From Bacteroidales bacterium UBA4893 (GTDB taxonomy: Bacteria; Bacteroidota; Bacteroidia; Bacteroidales; P3), in the NCBI GenBank assembly GCA_002399025.1, contig DHCV01000013.1:4418-68417 (forward strand): DNA of 64,000 bases. Direction: 5' to 3'. The position numbers and the translations under genes were made by a program. The notes under the pieces were generated by a model. The model was not told the origin of the DNA and made no database searches. It saw only the letters and a list, made by a program, of their open reading frames with translations. Numbering within the stretch: position 1 is the stretch's first letter; each line of letters opens with the position of its first letter. This document shows, in pieces, positions 26,867-35,576 of the stretch.

Positions 26867-27790
26867 TTAATTATTAGGGTAGTGAATGATTTTGATATTA
26901 TCAATATAAATCCAGCCTTTTTGAACACCTTTTTTTTTCTGTGGAGTTAGAAAAACTCTAAAGTTTTCAGGGTAGGAGAGCTGTTGCCAAACCTTTCCTA
27001 AAACAATATAAACTTTTTGCCATCCTTTTTTATCATTTGGATTAAGAGTCATCACATTCAAATATTGTGTTTGAGCAGCAGGAGAGGGCTTACCCATCAT
27101 TCCGATTCCCAATGGAATATTACACCAATAATCAATTTCCATCACTAATGTAGATTTGTTAGTACATTTAATCGTGTCAGAAATAATCCTATAAGGAATT
27201 TCACTTGCATCTAAATACATTGCTCCACAAGTAGTCCCCCATTCAACAGTATCAGCGTGATTGCAAGTGTTTAGTTTATTAGTATCTTGCATCAAGCCTT
27301 CAGTGCTAAAGGAAAGAAATGAATTTTCAAACAATTCTGAAATAGCAAAAACAGAGAAATCATCCCTATATGTTATATCCATTGTATCAATTGTGTCGGT
27401 TTCCAATTCCCTTAGGTTATGTGTAGCAGTATATGAGGTATAGAAAGGATAGTCCGACCTTGTAAGGGCAATTCCATTTAGTTTTATGCCTGGTTTTATT
27501 TCAATCTTATGATTTCCTTTTTTAAGAATAGGAACCTTTGAAGGGAGGGAATATGTTCCGATATAAATATTATCAACATAAACCCAAGCATCAGTTATTG
27601 CAGAACTTTGGAATCCATCAACCGAGCTTTGAGATATTGCAGGATTTTCGACAACATTAAATCCTTTGATATATATAAATGAAGGGACTTCCTGATCTCC
27701 CTCAAACTCATTGCAGCTAACTATAAATATAGAAAATAGAAATACAGATAAAATAGTTAAATAACTATTAGATAATAATTTTTCCCTCAT
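26867..27790 (-). CDS. Lipoprotein of unknown function
   Basis: 307 residues from ATG 27790 (MREKLLSNSYLTILSVFLF); an upstream TTG would add eight residues. A lipobox lies in IFIVSCNEFEGD. The N-terminal part has a beta-sandwich, PEGA-like look (AWVYVDNIYIGTYSLPSKVPIL, GNHKIEIKPGIKLNG), and the C-terminal part resembles a jelly-roll (GWQKVYIVLG, GWIYIDNIKIIHY). It is likely anchored in the outer membrane facing either side. It lies 23 nt upstream of the sugar transferase, so the two may be co-transcribed. Confidence 0.7.
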   Translation of the reverse strand: MREKLLSNSYLTILSVFLFSIFIVSCNEFEGDQEVPSFIYIKGFNVVENPAISQSSVDGFQSSAITDAWVYVDNIYIGTYSLPSKVPILKKGNHKIEIKPGIKLNGIALTRSDYPFYTSYTATHNLRELETDTIDTMDITYRDDFSVFAISELFENSFLSFSTEGLMQDTNKLNTCNHADTVEWGTTCGAMYLDASEIPYRIISDTIKCTNKSTLVMEIDYWCNIPLGIGMMGKPSPAAQTQYLNVMTLNPNDKKGWQKVYIVLGKVWQQLSYPENFRVFLTPQKKKGVQKGWIYIDNIKIIHYPNN

Positions 27791-27934
27791 ATATGAATAA
27801 AAATAAGATTTCAAATTTAACGAACTAAAAAGCGATTTAGTATAAAAACAAAGAACAAAAATAGAAGTTTTTTTTGAATTATCACCCTTAACTCAGAACT
27901 TCTTTGTAAATTCGCATACTTAAAATATGTTGAA

Positions 27935-28579
27935 ATGATAATAGATAGCTTTAAACACAAAGGACTACGCAAAACTCTGGTTGAAGAATTATCAACGAAA
28001 GGCATTACTGACAAAAGCGTTTTAGAAGCAATTGGTAAGATTCCGAGACATATTTTCTTAGATTCTTCATTAGACAATATTGCATATCAAGATAAAGCTC
28101 TTCCAATCGGATGCCAGCAAACTATTTCTCAACCCTTTACAGTTGCACTACAAACACAACTTTTAGAACTTAAACCCAATGAAAAAGTATTAGAAATAGG
28201 GACTGGTTCAGGATATCAAACCTCAGTGCTTTGTGAGATTGGAGCAAGGGTATACACTATCGAGAGGCATAAGCCCCTATTCGTAAGAGCAAAATCAGTG
28301 TTGGAACTAATGAAATATAGACCTAAATGCTATTTTGGAGATGGATATAAAGGATTGCCTGCTTATGCTCCTTTTGATAAAATAATAATTACCTGCGGAA
28401 CAACAACAATTCCCGAAGAATTGGTAGATCAGCTAAAGATTGGAGGAGTGTTGGTTGTCCCAATTGGAACAAATAGTCAGGTTATGTATAAAATTACTAA
28501 AAAGAACGAAGGAGAATTGATCAAACAAGAGTTTGGTAATTTTAGATTTGTTCCTATGCTTAAGGACAAAGAAAGTTAA
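27935..28579 (+). CDS. pcm: Protein-L-isoaspartate O-methyltransferase
   Basis: 214 residues. PRHIFLDSSLDNIAYQDKALPI and the conserved QTISQPFTVALQTQLLEL precede SAM motif I VLEIGTGSGYQTSVL and VYTIERHKPL, then FGDGYKGLP and FDKIIITCGTTTIPEELVDQL. It methylates isoaspartyl residues of damaged proteins to start repair. Divergent from the lipoprotein gene, and 67 nt before the glycogen synthase. Confidence 0.95.
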   Translation: MIIDSFKHKGLRKTLVEELSTKGITDKSVLEAIGKIPRHIFLDSSLDNIAYQDKALPIGCQQTISQPFTVALQTQLLELKPNEKVLEIGTGSGYQTSVLCEIGARVYTIERHKPLFVRAKSVLELMKYRPKCYFGDGYKGLPAYAPFDKIIITCGTTTIPEELVDQLKIGGVLVVPIGTNSQVMYKITKKNEGELIKQEFGNFRFVPMLKDKES

Positions 28580-28592
28580 TTTTAAATCAACT

Positions 28593-28624
28593 TTTGCCTA
28601 TGTCCTTTATTTTTACTACCTTTG
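28593..28624 (+). promoter_or_regulatory. Promoter of the glycogen/starch synthase gene (-33 TTTG, -7 TACCTTTG)
   Basis: TTTG at 28593-28596 and TACCTTTG at 28617-28624 with a 20-bp spacer, an excellent Bacteroidota match. It shows that the in-frame TTG at 28622 cannot be the start and supports ATG 28646. Confidence 0.75.
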
Positions 28625-28645
28625 CATAATATTTATATTTTACAT

Positions 28646-29467
28646 ATGGGAAAAGGAAGAGTATTATTTGTAAATCAGGAAATAACTCCATATTTGGATG
28701 AAACTCCGTTGTCTATCTTTGGGAGAAAACTTCCTCAATTTATTCAAGAAAGTGGTAAAGAAATAAGAACCTTTATGCCACGATTTGGAAATGTTAATGA
28801 AAGAAAAAATCAACTCCATGAAGTCATTCGACTATCAGGAATGAATTTAATTATCGATAACTCAGATCATCCATTAATCATTAAAGTTGCATCAATACAA
28901 CAGGCAAGAATGCAGGTTTATTTTATTGATAATGAAGATTTTTTCCAACGCAAATTTGATGTTGTTGATGATAAAAGCAAGGCTTTTGAGGATAATGATG
29001 AAAGAACAATTTTCTTTTCAAGAGGTGTTCTTGAAACAATTAAAAAGCTTAACTGGAAACCAAACGTTGTTCATTGCAGTGGTTGGTTTTCGTCTTTACT
29101 CCCTTTCTATATTAAACGAACCGATTATAAGAATAATCCTTTGTTTGGAACATCAAAAATAATTTTGACTCTAATTGAAGATGAATTTACAGAACAATTA
29201 AATGAGAGTTTCCATAAAAAATTGAAGATGGATGGAGGAACACTCAAGGATTGGAATTTATATAAAGAGCCAAATTATTTGAATTATATGATGGCTGCAA
29301 TTTCCTACAGCGATGGTGTTGTGTTGGCATCAGATAAAGTTAACCCTAAGCTTATTGAGTTCGCCAAGCATAATAAAAAACATATTATTGAATATGTTCC
29401 TGCAGAACAGCAATATGAGCTAATTAATAATCTTTATGATAAGATAATGATTTTGGATGAAGATTAA
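28646..29467 (+). CDS. Glycogen/starch synthase, N-terminal catalytic-domain-only form
   Basis: 273 residues (MGKGRVLFVNQEITPYLDET). It corresponds to the N-terminal Rossmann half of GT5 glycogen synthases (FGRKLPQFIQESGKEIRTFMP, VVHCSGWFSSLLPFYIK, MAAISYSDGVVLAS), without the C-terminal half that normally binds ADP-glucose. This short form is common in Bacteroidota and is usually annotated as glycogen synthase, though activity of the half-enzyme is not obvious. It is followed 59 nt later by a DUF4270 gene, a neighbour pair I know from other Bacteroidota. Confidence 0.8.
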   Translation: MGKGRVLFVNQEITPYLDETPLSIFGRKLPQFIQESGKEIRTFMPRFGNVNERKNQLHEVIRLSGMNLIIDNSDHPLIIKVASIQQARMQVYFIDNEDFFQRKFDVVDDKSKAFEDNDERTIFFSRGVLETIKKLNWKPNVVHCSGWFSSLLPFYIKRTDYKNNPLFGTSKIILTLIEDEFTEQLNESFHKKLKMDGGTLKDWNLYKEPNYLNYMMAAISYSDGVVLASDKVNPKLIEFAKHNKKHIIEYVPAEQQYELINNLYDKIMILDED

Positions 29468-29526
29468 TCTTGTCAAATACAACATATCAAACTCAAACAC
29501 GTTTATAGAAAAAATATTTCAATATT

Positions 29527-30867
29527 ATGTTTAGAATAAAATATTTATTATTTCTAATTCCCCTCTTTTTAGTTTCTTGTGTTGAAGAAGACCCAATGTT
29601 AGGAATGGGTTTGGTTGAAGAATCCGACAAGGTAAATGCGAATATTTATGATAAGTTTGATATAAATGCATTCCTGTTTCATGAGGATTCTTTAAAAACA
29701 AATGATTATCATTATATGACCTTAGGTACTTATACAGATAATTATTTTGGGAAGGTTACCACATCAATGTTTTCACAAATAAGTTTATCTTCAACAACGA
29801 TTGATTTTAATTTTTATAAAAATAAATCTGACTCAATTGTACTTGCATTAACTTATGCTGGGGCATTCACAAAAGATACCTCCATAAAGTCAATGGAAAT
29901 GCAGATAGAAATATTTGAAATAACAGAACAATTTGTCGATTCATTATCCTATTACCAACAATCCTCAATGCAATATAATCCAGTTCCAATTGTAACTCAA
30001 AATGTGATTATTGCTCCAAGAGATAGTGTGGAAATTACTGGAGGAAAATTACCAGCTCATTTAAGGGTTAATTTAGGAAATGATTTTCTCCAAAAGATTA
30101 TTAATGCAGGGTATCATCCAAATAATAAAAGTTTCTTAGAGTTTTTTAAAGGCTTCTATATTAAGTTAAGCCCAACAGCAAACTCCGATGCAAATGGAAT
30201 GATAGCCTATTTTAATATGTATTCTTCCAACTCAGGAATGATGCTATATTATAAGGATAACGCAGGTAAGACTCAAAAGTATAACTTCTTGTTTGATCTG
30301 ACTTCAAGACGTTTCACTCATATAGATTATGATTTTTCAGCTTCCGAAATTTCTCAATTTTCATCAAAAAGAAAATTACCAACAGATACTTTAGATTGTA
30401 ATTCCAGCACTGGAAGAATTCATTTAGCAACATTAGGAATTAGTGCAGCTAAGCTAAATATTAAAGACCTAATGCAATGGTATAATGATTCAACTCAAAA
30501 TTTAGGAGGCTTTAATCAAGCGATGCTCATACTTCCTGTAAATGATGATTATATTGCAAGTGTTGGAGGAACACAAAACATTCCTGCCAAAATTATTTGC
30601 TATAGAATGGACGAGAATGGTAAATTGACATACATTCATGATGCTTTTTCCTCTGCAGAACAATTTATGGGAACCTTCGATAAAACTACTAACTCCTATA
30701 GAATGCGTATAACTTCACACCTCCAAAACTATTTGAATGGTAATATAAAATCTTCTGACATTTATCTTATGCCAGACAATAGAACATCAACTGCAGCAAG
30801 AGTAATTCTCAATGGACCAAAAAATTCAACAAGACCTGCAAAAATTGAAATCATTTATACACGATGA
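29527..30867 (+). CDS. DUF4270 family lipoprotein
   Basis: 446 residues, lipoprotein signal MFRIKYLLFLIPLFLVSC. The family start EDPMLGMGLVEESDKVNA and later YTDNYFGKVTTSMFSQISL (cf. the DUF4270 LGxxxDPxFG pattern) support the assignment. It is beta-rich and probably outer-membrane-anchored. The stop overlaps the next start (ATGA at 30864-30867), so translation is likely coupled. Function unknown. Confidence 0.85.
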   Translation: MFRIKYLLFLIPLFLVSCVEEDPMLGMGLVEESDKVNANIYDKFDINAFLFHEDSLKTNDYHYMTLGTYTDNYFGKVTTSMFSQISLSSTTIDFNFYKNKSDSIVLALTYAGAFTKDTSIKSMEMQIEIFEITEQFVDSLSYYQQSSMQYNPVPIVTQNVIIAPRDSVEITGGKLPAHLRVNLGNDFLQKIINAGYHPNNKSFLEFFKGFYIKLSPTANSDANGMIAYFNMYSSNSGMMLYYKDNAGKTQKYNFLFDLTSRRFTHIDYDFSASEISQFSSKRKLPTDTLDCNSSTGRIHLATLGISAAKLNIKDLMQWYNDSTQNLGGFNQAMLILPVNDDYIASVGGTQNIPAKIICYRMDENGKLTYIHDAFSSAEQFMGTFDKTTNSYRMRITSHLQNYLNGNIKSSDIYLMPDNRTSTAARVILNGPKNSTRPAKIEIIYTR

Positions 30868-32129
30868 AAAAGCTTCTTTTTTTACTGATTTTTATTAATA
30901 TTTTATTCCTATCTTCCTTTGCTCAAAAGGAATATACTGAGTATTGGAAGAGTGGTAGCGTTTCAACCAAAGGATTTAAGTCCGACAAAGGAGTAAGGGT
31001 TGGAAGTTGGACTTGGTTCTATGAAGATGGAACAAAGGATCATGAAGGTAAATACGACGATAGAGGAAAGAAAATTGATACTTGGATATATTATTATTCT
31101 AATGGAAAGGTAAAGAAACAAGAATGTTATTCAGATAATGGCTTCGAAAAGGCATACTATAATAATGGACAACTCTATTATTCTGTTGAAATCATTGATG
31201 GTAAGAAAGTAGGAGATTACAAGGAATATCACAAAGATGGAAAGGTTAAGATGATTGGTAAATATGTTGATGACCAGTTGGAAGGAGATGTTGTTTGGTG
31301 GTATGAGAATGGGAATAAGGAAATGGAAGGTAAGCTAAATAGAGGGCTTAGAGAAGGCAATTGGAAATATTACTATCATTCAAATGGTGTGTTGGGAAGC
31401 GAAGGGGCATATTCAAATGATAAAGAAACAGGAACTTGGATATACTATTACGAAACCAAAGAAAAATGGAGAGAAGGGAGTTATATAAATGGTTTGAGAG
31501 AAGGTGAATGGATAACTTATTACGAAAATGGTAATACACTTCATAAAGGGAGCTATCTTAATGGTTTGGAAACTGGTGTGTGGGAAAGCTGGTATGAAAA
31601 TGGGAGCAAGAAAGACAAAGGCTCCTTTGTAAAAGGTAATCTATCAGGGAAATGGAATCATTGGTATGAAGATGGGAAATTGAAAACGGAAATCTCATAC
31701 AAGGATGGATTAAAAGACGGACAAGAAAAGCTTTATGATGAAAGGGGAGAAATGTTTCGCTATTCCGAATATAAGGAAGGGAAATTTCACGGAAAGGTTG
31801 AAAGATATTCAGAAAGAAAGATTTTGATTGAAAGGACAAACTATAAAGACGGATTAAAAGAAGGGCTTTCAACTTTCTACTATTTGCAAGGTGCAAAGCA
31901 AAGAGAGCAGAATTTCAAGAAAGGGAAACCCGATGGTAAGTGGACAGAATACCATGAAAATGGGAATAAGGCAGCCGAAGGATATTATTCCAATGGGAAA
32001 CAGGTTGGGGATTGGTATAGTTACGACAGATATGGAAATAAGTCCTCATTAGTTAAATATAATAATGGGAAAAGAGTTTCTCAAGAAGTTTTCAAAAAAG
32101 ATAAAACCCCAAAATCTAATACGTTTTAA
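30864..32129 (+). CDS. Exported MORN-like/YwqK-type repeat protein
   Basis: 421 residues with signal peptide MKKLLFLLIFINILFLSSFAQ. Nearly the whole mature protein is a tandem repeat of about 21-25 residues with the pattern G-x-W-x-x-[WY]-[YH]-E-N-G-x-x-x-x-[KE]-G-x-[YF], for example GEWITYYENGNTLHKGSY and GVWESWYENGSKKDKGSF, roughly 14 copies. This matches the YwqK-family or MORN-variant repeat (sometimes labelled as a toxin-antitoxin antitoxin, which does not fit a secreted protein of this size). It is probably a beta-solenoid in the periplasm or on the outer surface. Coupled to the DUF4270 gene. Confidence 0.8.
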   Translation: MKKLLFLLIFINILFLSSFAQKEYTEYWKSGSVSTKGFKSDKGVRVGSWTWFYEDGTKDHEGKYDDRGKKIDTWIYYYSNGKVKKQECYSDNGFEKAYYNNGQLYYSVEIIDGKKVGDYKEYHKDGKVKMIGKYVDDQLEGDVVWWYENGNKEMEGKLNRGLREGNWKYYYHSNGVLGSEGAYSNDKETGTWIYYYETKEKWREGSYINGLREGEWITYYENGNTLHKGSYLNGLETGVWESWYENGSKKDKGSFVKGNLSGKWNHWYEDGKLKTEISYKDGLKDGQEKLYDERGEMFRYSEYKEGKFHGKVERYSERKILIERTNYKDGLKEGLSTFYYLQGAKQREQNFKKGKPDGKWTEYHENGNKAAEGYYSNGKQVGDWYSYDRYGNKSSLVKYNNGKRVSQEVFKKDKTPKSNTF

Positions 32130-32148
32130 TGCTTAAATAAACTTATAA

Positions 32149-32748
32149 ATGCAAAGTCTTAATGAATTATTGGAGTATAGAATTATTCTTGCATCAAAAT
32201 CGCCAAGACGCTTAAGTTTATTAGAACAAATGGGATTTAAGGTTGAGGTTGAGAAATTGGATGTTGAAGAAGATTATCCTCTCGAAACTTATTATTCCGC
32301 AATTCCAGAATTTTTAGCAGATAAAAAAGCCAAAGCCTTTGACATTGCAAAGCTTGGTGAAAAGGATATTTTGCTTACAGCAGATACTATGGTCTTCCTT
32401 AATAAACAAATAGTTGATAAGCCAAAGGATAGGGAAGAGGCAATGATTCTATTGAAGAATCTATCAAATCAAACACACAAGGTCATCACAGGCTGCACCC
32501 TAAAAACAAAATCTAAATCAATATCTTTCTCTGCAAAGACTGAGGTTAGTTTCAAAGCCCTTACCGATGAGGAAATAACATATTATATTGATAACTACAA
32601 ACCCTACGACAAGGCAGGCTCCTATGGCATTCAGGAATGGATAGGTCTTATTGGGGTTGAAAAGATAAAAGGATGCTACTATAATGTTATGGGGCTGCCA
32701 ACTCAAGAGATTTTCAGACAAATTAACCATATAATAAATTCAAAATAA
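32149..32748 (+). CDS. maf: Maf-like nucleoside-triphosphate pyrophosphatase
   Basis: 199 residues. The Maf signature IILASKSPRRLSLLEQMGF is followed by LLTADTMVFLNKQIVDKPKD (catalytic Asp), HKVITGCTLK and DKAGSYGIQEWIG. Maf proteins hydrolyse dTTP/UTP or modified nucleotides and have been linked to septum control. It lies 19 nt after the repeat protein and 2 nt before a response regulator, so this is probably a run-on transcription unit. Confidence 0.92.
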   Translation: MQSLNELLEYRIILASKSPRRLSLLEQMGFKVEVEKLDVEEDYPLETYYSAIPEFLADKKAKAFDIAKLGEKDILLTADTMVFLNKQIVDKPKDREEAMILLKNLSNQTHKVITGCTLKTKSKSISFSAKTEVSFKALTDEEITYYIDNYKPYDKAGSYGIQEWIGLIGVEKIKGCYYNVMGLPTQEIFRQINHIINSK

Positions 32749-32750
32749 GT

Positions 32751-33446
32751 ATGGCAAACGAAGAATATAAAGTATTGATAGTTGATGATGAGGAAGATAT
32801 TTTAGAATTTCTCTCCTACTCATTAGCAAAGGATGGTTTCATTACCAAAACTGCCAATTCGGGTAAGGCTGCAATTGCATTGGCAAAAGAGTATATACCA
32901 GATATAATTGTTTTAGATGTTATGATGCCTGGCATTGACGGAATTGAAACCTGCACTGAGCTTAGAGCAATTGATGAATTGAAAAATACTATGATAGTTT
33001 TCCTCACTGCCAGAAATGAAGACTATTCTCAAATTGCAGGATTTGGAGCTGGTGCTGACGATTATGTTTCAAAACCAATCAAGCCCAAAGTCTTATCTTC
33101 TCGACTTAACGCTCTTTTGAGAAGAAAGCCAGTAACAAATTCAAAACAAGAAACAAGTGATAATATTCTTGTTAGGAATGGTTTAACAATAGATAGAGAA
33201 AAATATATTGTATTTGTTCAAGACAGAGAAGTAATTCTTTCAAAAAAAGAATTTGAACTACTTTATTTCTTAGCATCCAAACCAAATAAGGTTTTCACAA
33301 GAGATGAAATATATTCTGCTGTTTGGGAAGATGGAATAATTGTTGGAGAAAGAACAATTGATGTTCATATCCGCAAACTAAGAGATAAACTAAAGATAGA
33401 CAATATTAAAACTTATAAAGGAGTTGGTTATAAATACGAAGAATAA
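32751..33446 (+). CDS. OmpR/PhoB-family response regulator
   Basis: 231 residues. The receiver domain (1-125) has the acidic pocket VDDEED, phospho-acceptor Asp56 in IIVLDVMMPGIDG, and the conserved Lys in DYVSKPIKP. The winged-helix DNA-binding domain (about 140-231) has LSKKEFELLYFLASKP and the recognition segment GERTIDVHIRKLRDKL. It is co-transcribed with the sensor kinase 5 nt downstream. PhoB-like, but no phosphate genes lie nearby, so the signal is open. Confidence 0.93.
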   Translation: MANEEYKVLIVDDEEDILEFLSYSLAKDGFITKTANSGKAAIALAKEYIPDIIVLDVMMPGIDGIETCTELRAIDELKNTMIVFLTARNEDYSQIAGFGAGADDYVSKPIKPKVLSSRLNALLRRKPVTNSKQETSDNILVRNGLTIDREKYIVFVQDREVILSKKEFELLYFLASKPNKVFTRDEIYSAVWEDGIIVGERTIDVHIRKLRDKLKIDNIKTYKGVGYKYEE

Positions 33447-33451
33447 AGAAG

Positions 33452-34489
33452 ATGAAAATAAAGTCTTTAACAATAAGAATTATTATCTTTTCCTCACTCC
33501 TGTTTATAGCCCTTTTGACAGGAATACTTGTTTGGTTTAAGGACAATTTCTTTTTCCCAACAATTGTAGCCGCCTTTGTTTTTATCTTTTCCAACTATTT
33601 CTATGTTAAATACACAATCGATAGAGAATTTTACGATAAGGTAAGAACAATTTACAAGAATATCTACAACTATAAAGTATCTAAAATAGACCTAAAACAT
33701 AGAATAAAATCTTCAAAAATTGGACTTGACGACGTAAAGCAAGAAGTATCCGATTGGATGGACGAAAATGTTAAGCAGATAACCAATATGATTGCCCTTG
33801 AACAGTATAGAAAGGAATATATTGGCAATGTTGCTCACGAACTCAAAACCCCAATCTTCAACATTCAAGGCTATGTCTCCACCCTGCTTGATGGAGCAAT
33901 GGAAGACCCCCATTTAACCAAGAAATACCTAATAAGAGCAGAAGCAGGTATAGATAGATTAATTGCCATAGTTCAAGATTTAGACACCATAACCCAATTG
34001 GAGCTCGATGAAGTGCAGCTTCAGATTACCAATTTCAACATTGCACAACTTATTGATGAACTTATTGATAGTTTTGAATTGAAAGCCTTTGGCAGAAAGG
34101 TATCATTGGTATTTCATAATTCAGAACCTGCAGTTGTTCAGGCAGATAAGAGCAGAATAAGGCAGGTTTTGGCTAATTTGATAGAGAATGCAATAAAATA
34201 CAGTAAAGATGAGAATGGGGAAGTAAGGATAAAGATTTTTGATATGGATGATCAATACCTTATTGAAGTATCAGATAAGGGCATAGGCATTGAAGAGAAA
34301 GATATAGAAAGAGTCTTTGAGAGATTCTACAGAACAGATAAGGCACGCTCCAGAGAATATGGAGGCACAGGATTGGGCTTAGCGATAGTAAAGCACATAA
34401 TAGAAGCACATAATCAAACAATCAACGTAAGGAGCGCCATAGGACAAGGAACTGTCTTTGGGTTTACCCTCAAAAAACACGTTGAATAA
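33452..34489 (+). CDS. Membrane sensor histidine kinase (PhoR-like)
   Basis: 345 residues. Two N-terminal helices (about 7-28 and 33-53) enclose almost no periplasmic loop, so it probably senses membrane or cytoplasmic signals. A linker follows, then the H-box NVAHELKTPIFN with His129, N-box RQVLANLIENAIKYS, G1 VSDKGIGIEEKD, F-box RFYRTDKARS and G2 EYGGTGLGLAIVKHI. All catalytic motifs are intact. It is the partner of the adjacent PhoB-like regulator. Confidence 0.92.
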   Translation: MKIKSLTIRIIIFSSLLFIALLTGILVWFKDNFFFPTIVAAFVFIFSNYFYVKYTIDREFYDKVRTIYKNIYNYKVSKIDLKHRIKSSKIGLDDVKQEVSDWMDENVKQITNMIALEQYRKEYIGNVAHELKTPIFNIQGYVSTLLDGAMEDPHLTKKYLIRAEAGIDRLIAIVQDLDTITQLELDEVQLQITNFNIAQLIDELIDSFELKAFGRKVSLVFHNSEPAVVQADKSRIRQVLANLIENAIKYSKDENGEVRIKIFDMDDQYLIEVSDKGIGIEEKDIERVFERFYRTDKARSREYGGTGLGLAIVKHIIEAHNQTINVRSAIGQGTVFGFTLKKHVE

Positions 34490-34536
34490 TTCCAAATATT
34501 AAATTCCTCTCCTCTAAAACTTAATATTTATTACAC

Positions 34537-34570
34537 AAAACGAAGTTTAGACTAACCTAAACTTCGTTTT
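34537..34570 (+). terminator. Terminator of the two-component operon, built from two array units
   Basis: AAAACGAAGTTTAG (34537-34550) pairs perfectly with CTAAACTTCGTTTT (34557-34570) over a 6-nt loop, giving a 14-bp stem with a T run. Each arm also contains a near-palindromic unit (AAACGAAGTTT, AAACTTCGTTT) in phase with the downstream 21-bp array. Confidence 0.85.
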
Positions 34571-34722
34571 TGTGAATTTAAATAAGGAGTTTATGAATAC
34601 GAAATGCCATTTCGTTTCAATGAAATGGCATTTCACTTATAACGAAATGCCATCTCGTCAAAACGAAATGCCATTTCATTTCATCAAAACAAAGATTAAG
34701 TGTCGTAAAGTCCTTATTTTCT
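34538..34722. repeat. Intergenic array A: nine units at 21-22 bp period, with four GAAATGCCATTTC-type palindromes
   Basis: Units and centres: AAACGAAGTTT (34543), AAACTTCGTTT (34564), AATAAGGAGTT (34586), GAAATGCCATTTC (34607), GAAATGGCATTTC (34628, inverted copy), GAAATGCCATCTC (34650), GAAATGCCATTTC (34671), AACAAAGATT (about 34692) and AAGTCCTTATTTT (about 34714). Steps are 21, 22, 21, 21, 22, 21, 21.5 and 21.5 bp. The 9-10 bp between units is not conserved. It fills most of a 312-bp gap between two convergent genes (sensor kinase and tRNA-Ala). No coding potential is seen. Confidence 0.75.
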
Positions 34723-34801
34723 TTCCTTTAAACTTGTAGTATTATTTAATTACAAAAGACTGATTGGAGATTTCTTTATTAAAAGGAAAGGTTAATTAAT
34801 G

Positions 34802-34876
34802 TGGAGCGTAGGGGAGTCGAACCCCTGACCTTTAGACTGCCAGTCTAACGCTCTAGCCTGCCTGAGCTAACGCCCC
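34802..34876 (-). tRNA. tRNA-Ala (anticodon GGC)
   Basis: 75 nt on the minus strand. The acceptor GGGGCGT/ACGCTCC contains the G3:U70 pair that marks alanine tRNAs. D-stem GCTC/GAGC, anticodon arm TTAGA-CTGGCAG-TCTAA with anticodon GGC, variable loop AGGTC, and T-arm AGGGG-TTCGACT-CCCCT. The discriminator is A and CCA is not encoded. Its promoter lies just upstream at 34886-34916. Confidence 0.95.
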
Positions 34877-34885
34877 AAATCTTTG

Positions 34886-34916
34886 CAAAGATATAAATAT
34901 ATAAAGATATTCCAAC
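34886..34916 (-). promoter_or_regulatory. Promoter of tRNA-Ala
   Basis: On the minus strand: GTTG (34913-34916), 19-bp spacer, TATCTTTG (34886-34893). The mature tRNA begins 9 nt after the -7 box, so the 5' leader is very short. Confidence 0.65.
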
Positions 34917-34938
34917 AATTAGTTAAGTAAAAATATCT

Positions 34939-35508
34939 TTATGGTTTTTTATTGTATGCATTCATTGTCCTATCCATTCCAATGGTTGAAAAGGATTTGA
35001 TAATTTCAACTATTGTGTCGAGCTTTTGATTTATTGTCGCCATTTCTCCCTCATCCCATTTTCCCAAAACATAATCAACCTGCCTTCCCTTTGAGAAATT
35101 ATCTCCAATCCCAAAGCGAAGCCTATTAAACTTATTGTGTCCCAAGGTCTCAATAATATGACTTAATCCATTATGCCCTCCATCGCTCCCCAGCATTCGC
35201 ATCCTTAGTGTTCCCAGCGGAAGAGCAATATCATCAAGTATAACTAAAATATTTTCAAGAGGAATATCCTCCTTATCCATCCAATATTTGAAAGCCTTGC
35301 CGCTAAGATTCATATAGGTTGTGGGCTTTGCTAAGATAATTGACCTGCCTTTGAACTTGGTTTTGGCAATATAGGCATGCCTTTCCAATGAAAATACACA
35401 ATCGGTTTGACTTTTTGCAAAGTAATCCAATGCCATAAATCCAATATTATGACGCGTGTTTTCATATTCTTTCCCAATATTCCCCAAACCAATGATTAGG
35501 TATTTCAT
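34939..35508 (-). CDS. pth: Peptidyl-tRNA hydrolase
   Basis: 189 residues. The catalytic His is in YENTRHNIGFMALDYF, with Asn in KPTTYMNLSGKAF, Asp in LVILDDIALPLGTLRMR and the substrate-binding GSDGGHNGLSHI. It releases tRNA from stalled peptidyl-tRNA. It follows rplY by 68 nt in the same direction, the common rplY-pth order, and its stop lies 62 nt before the tRNA-Ala gene on the same strand. Confidence 0.95.
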   Translation of the reverse strand: MKYLIIGLGNIGKEYENTRHNIGFMALDYFAKSQTDCVFSLERHAYIAKTKFKGRSIILAKPTTYMNLSGKAFKYWMDKEDIPLENILVILDDIALPLGTLRMRMLGSDGGHNGLSHIIETLGHNKFNRLRFGIGDNFSKGRQVDYVLGKWDEGEMATINQKLDTIVEIIKSFSTIGMDRTMNAYNKKP

Positions 35509-35576
35509 TCTTATTATCTTTTAAAGTAAAATGGCGAACAATTACTGCTCGCCATCTCAAATAAATAACCTAATTA

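Noticed and set aside
30864..32129. Antitoxin function for the YwqK-type repeat protein
   Set aside because: The protein is secreted, 421 residues long and almost entirely repeats, and no toxin gene is adjacent. The toxin-antitoxin label for this repeat family is not supported here.
34538..34722. CRISPR array
   Set aside because: Units are 10-14 bp with 8-11 bp between them, much shorter than CRISPR repeats and spacers. Units vary in sequence and orientation, and there are no cas genes in the window.
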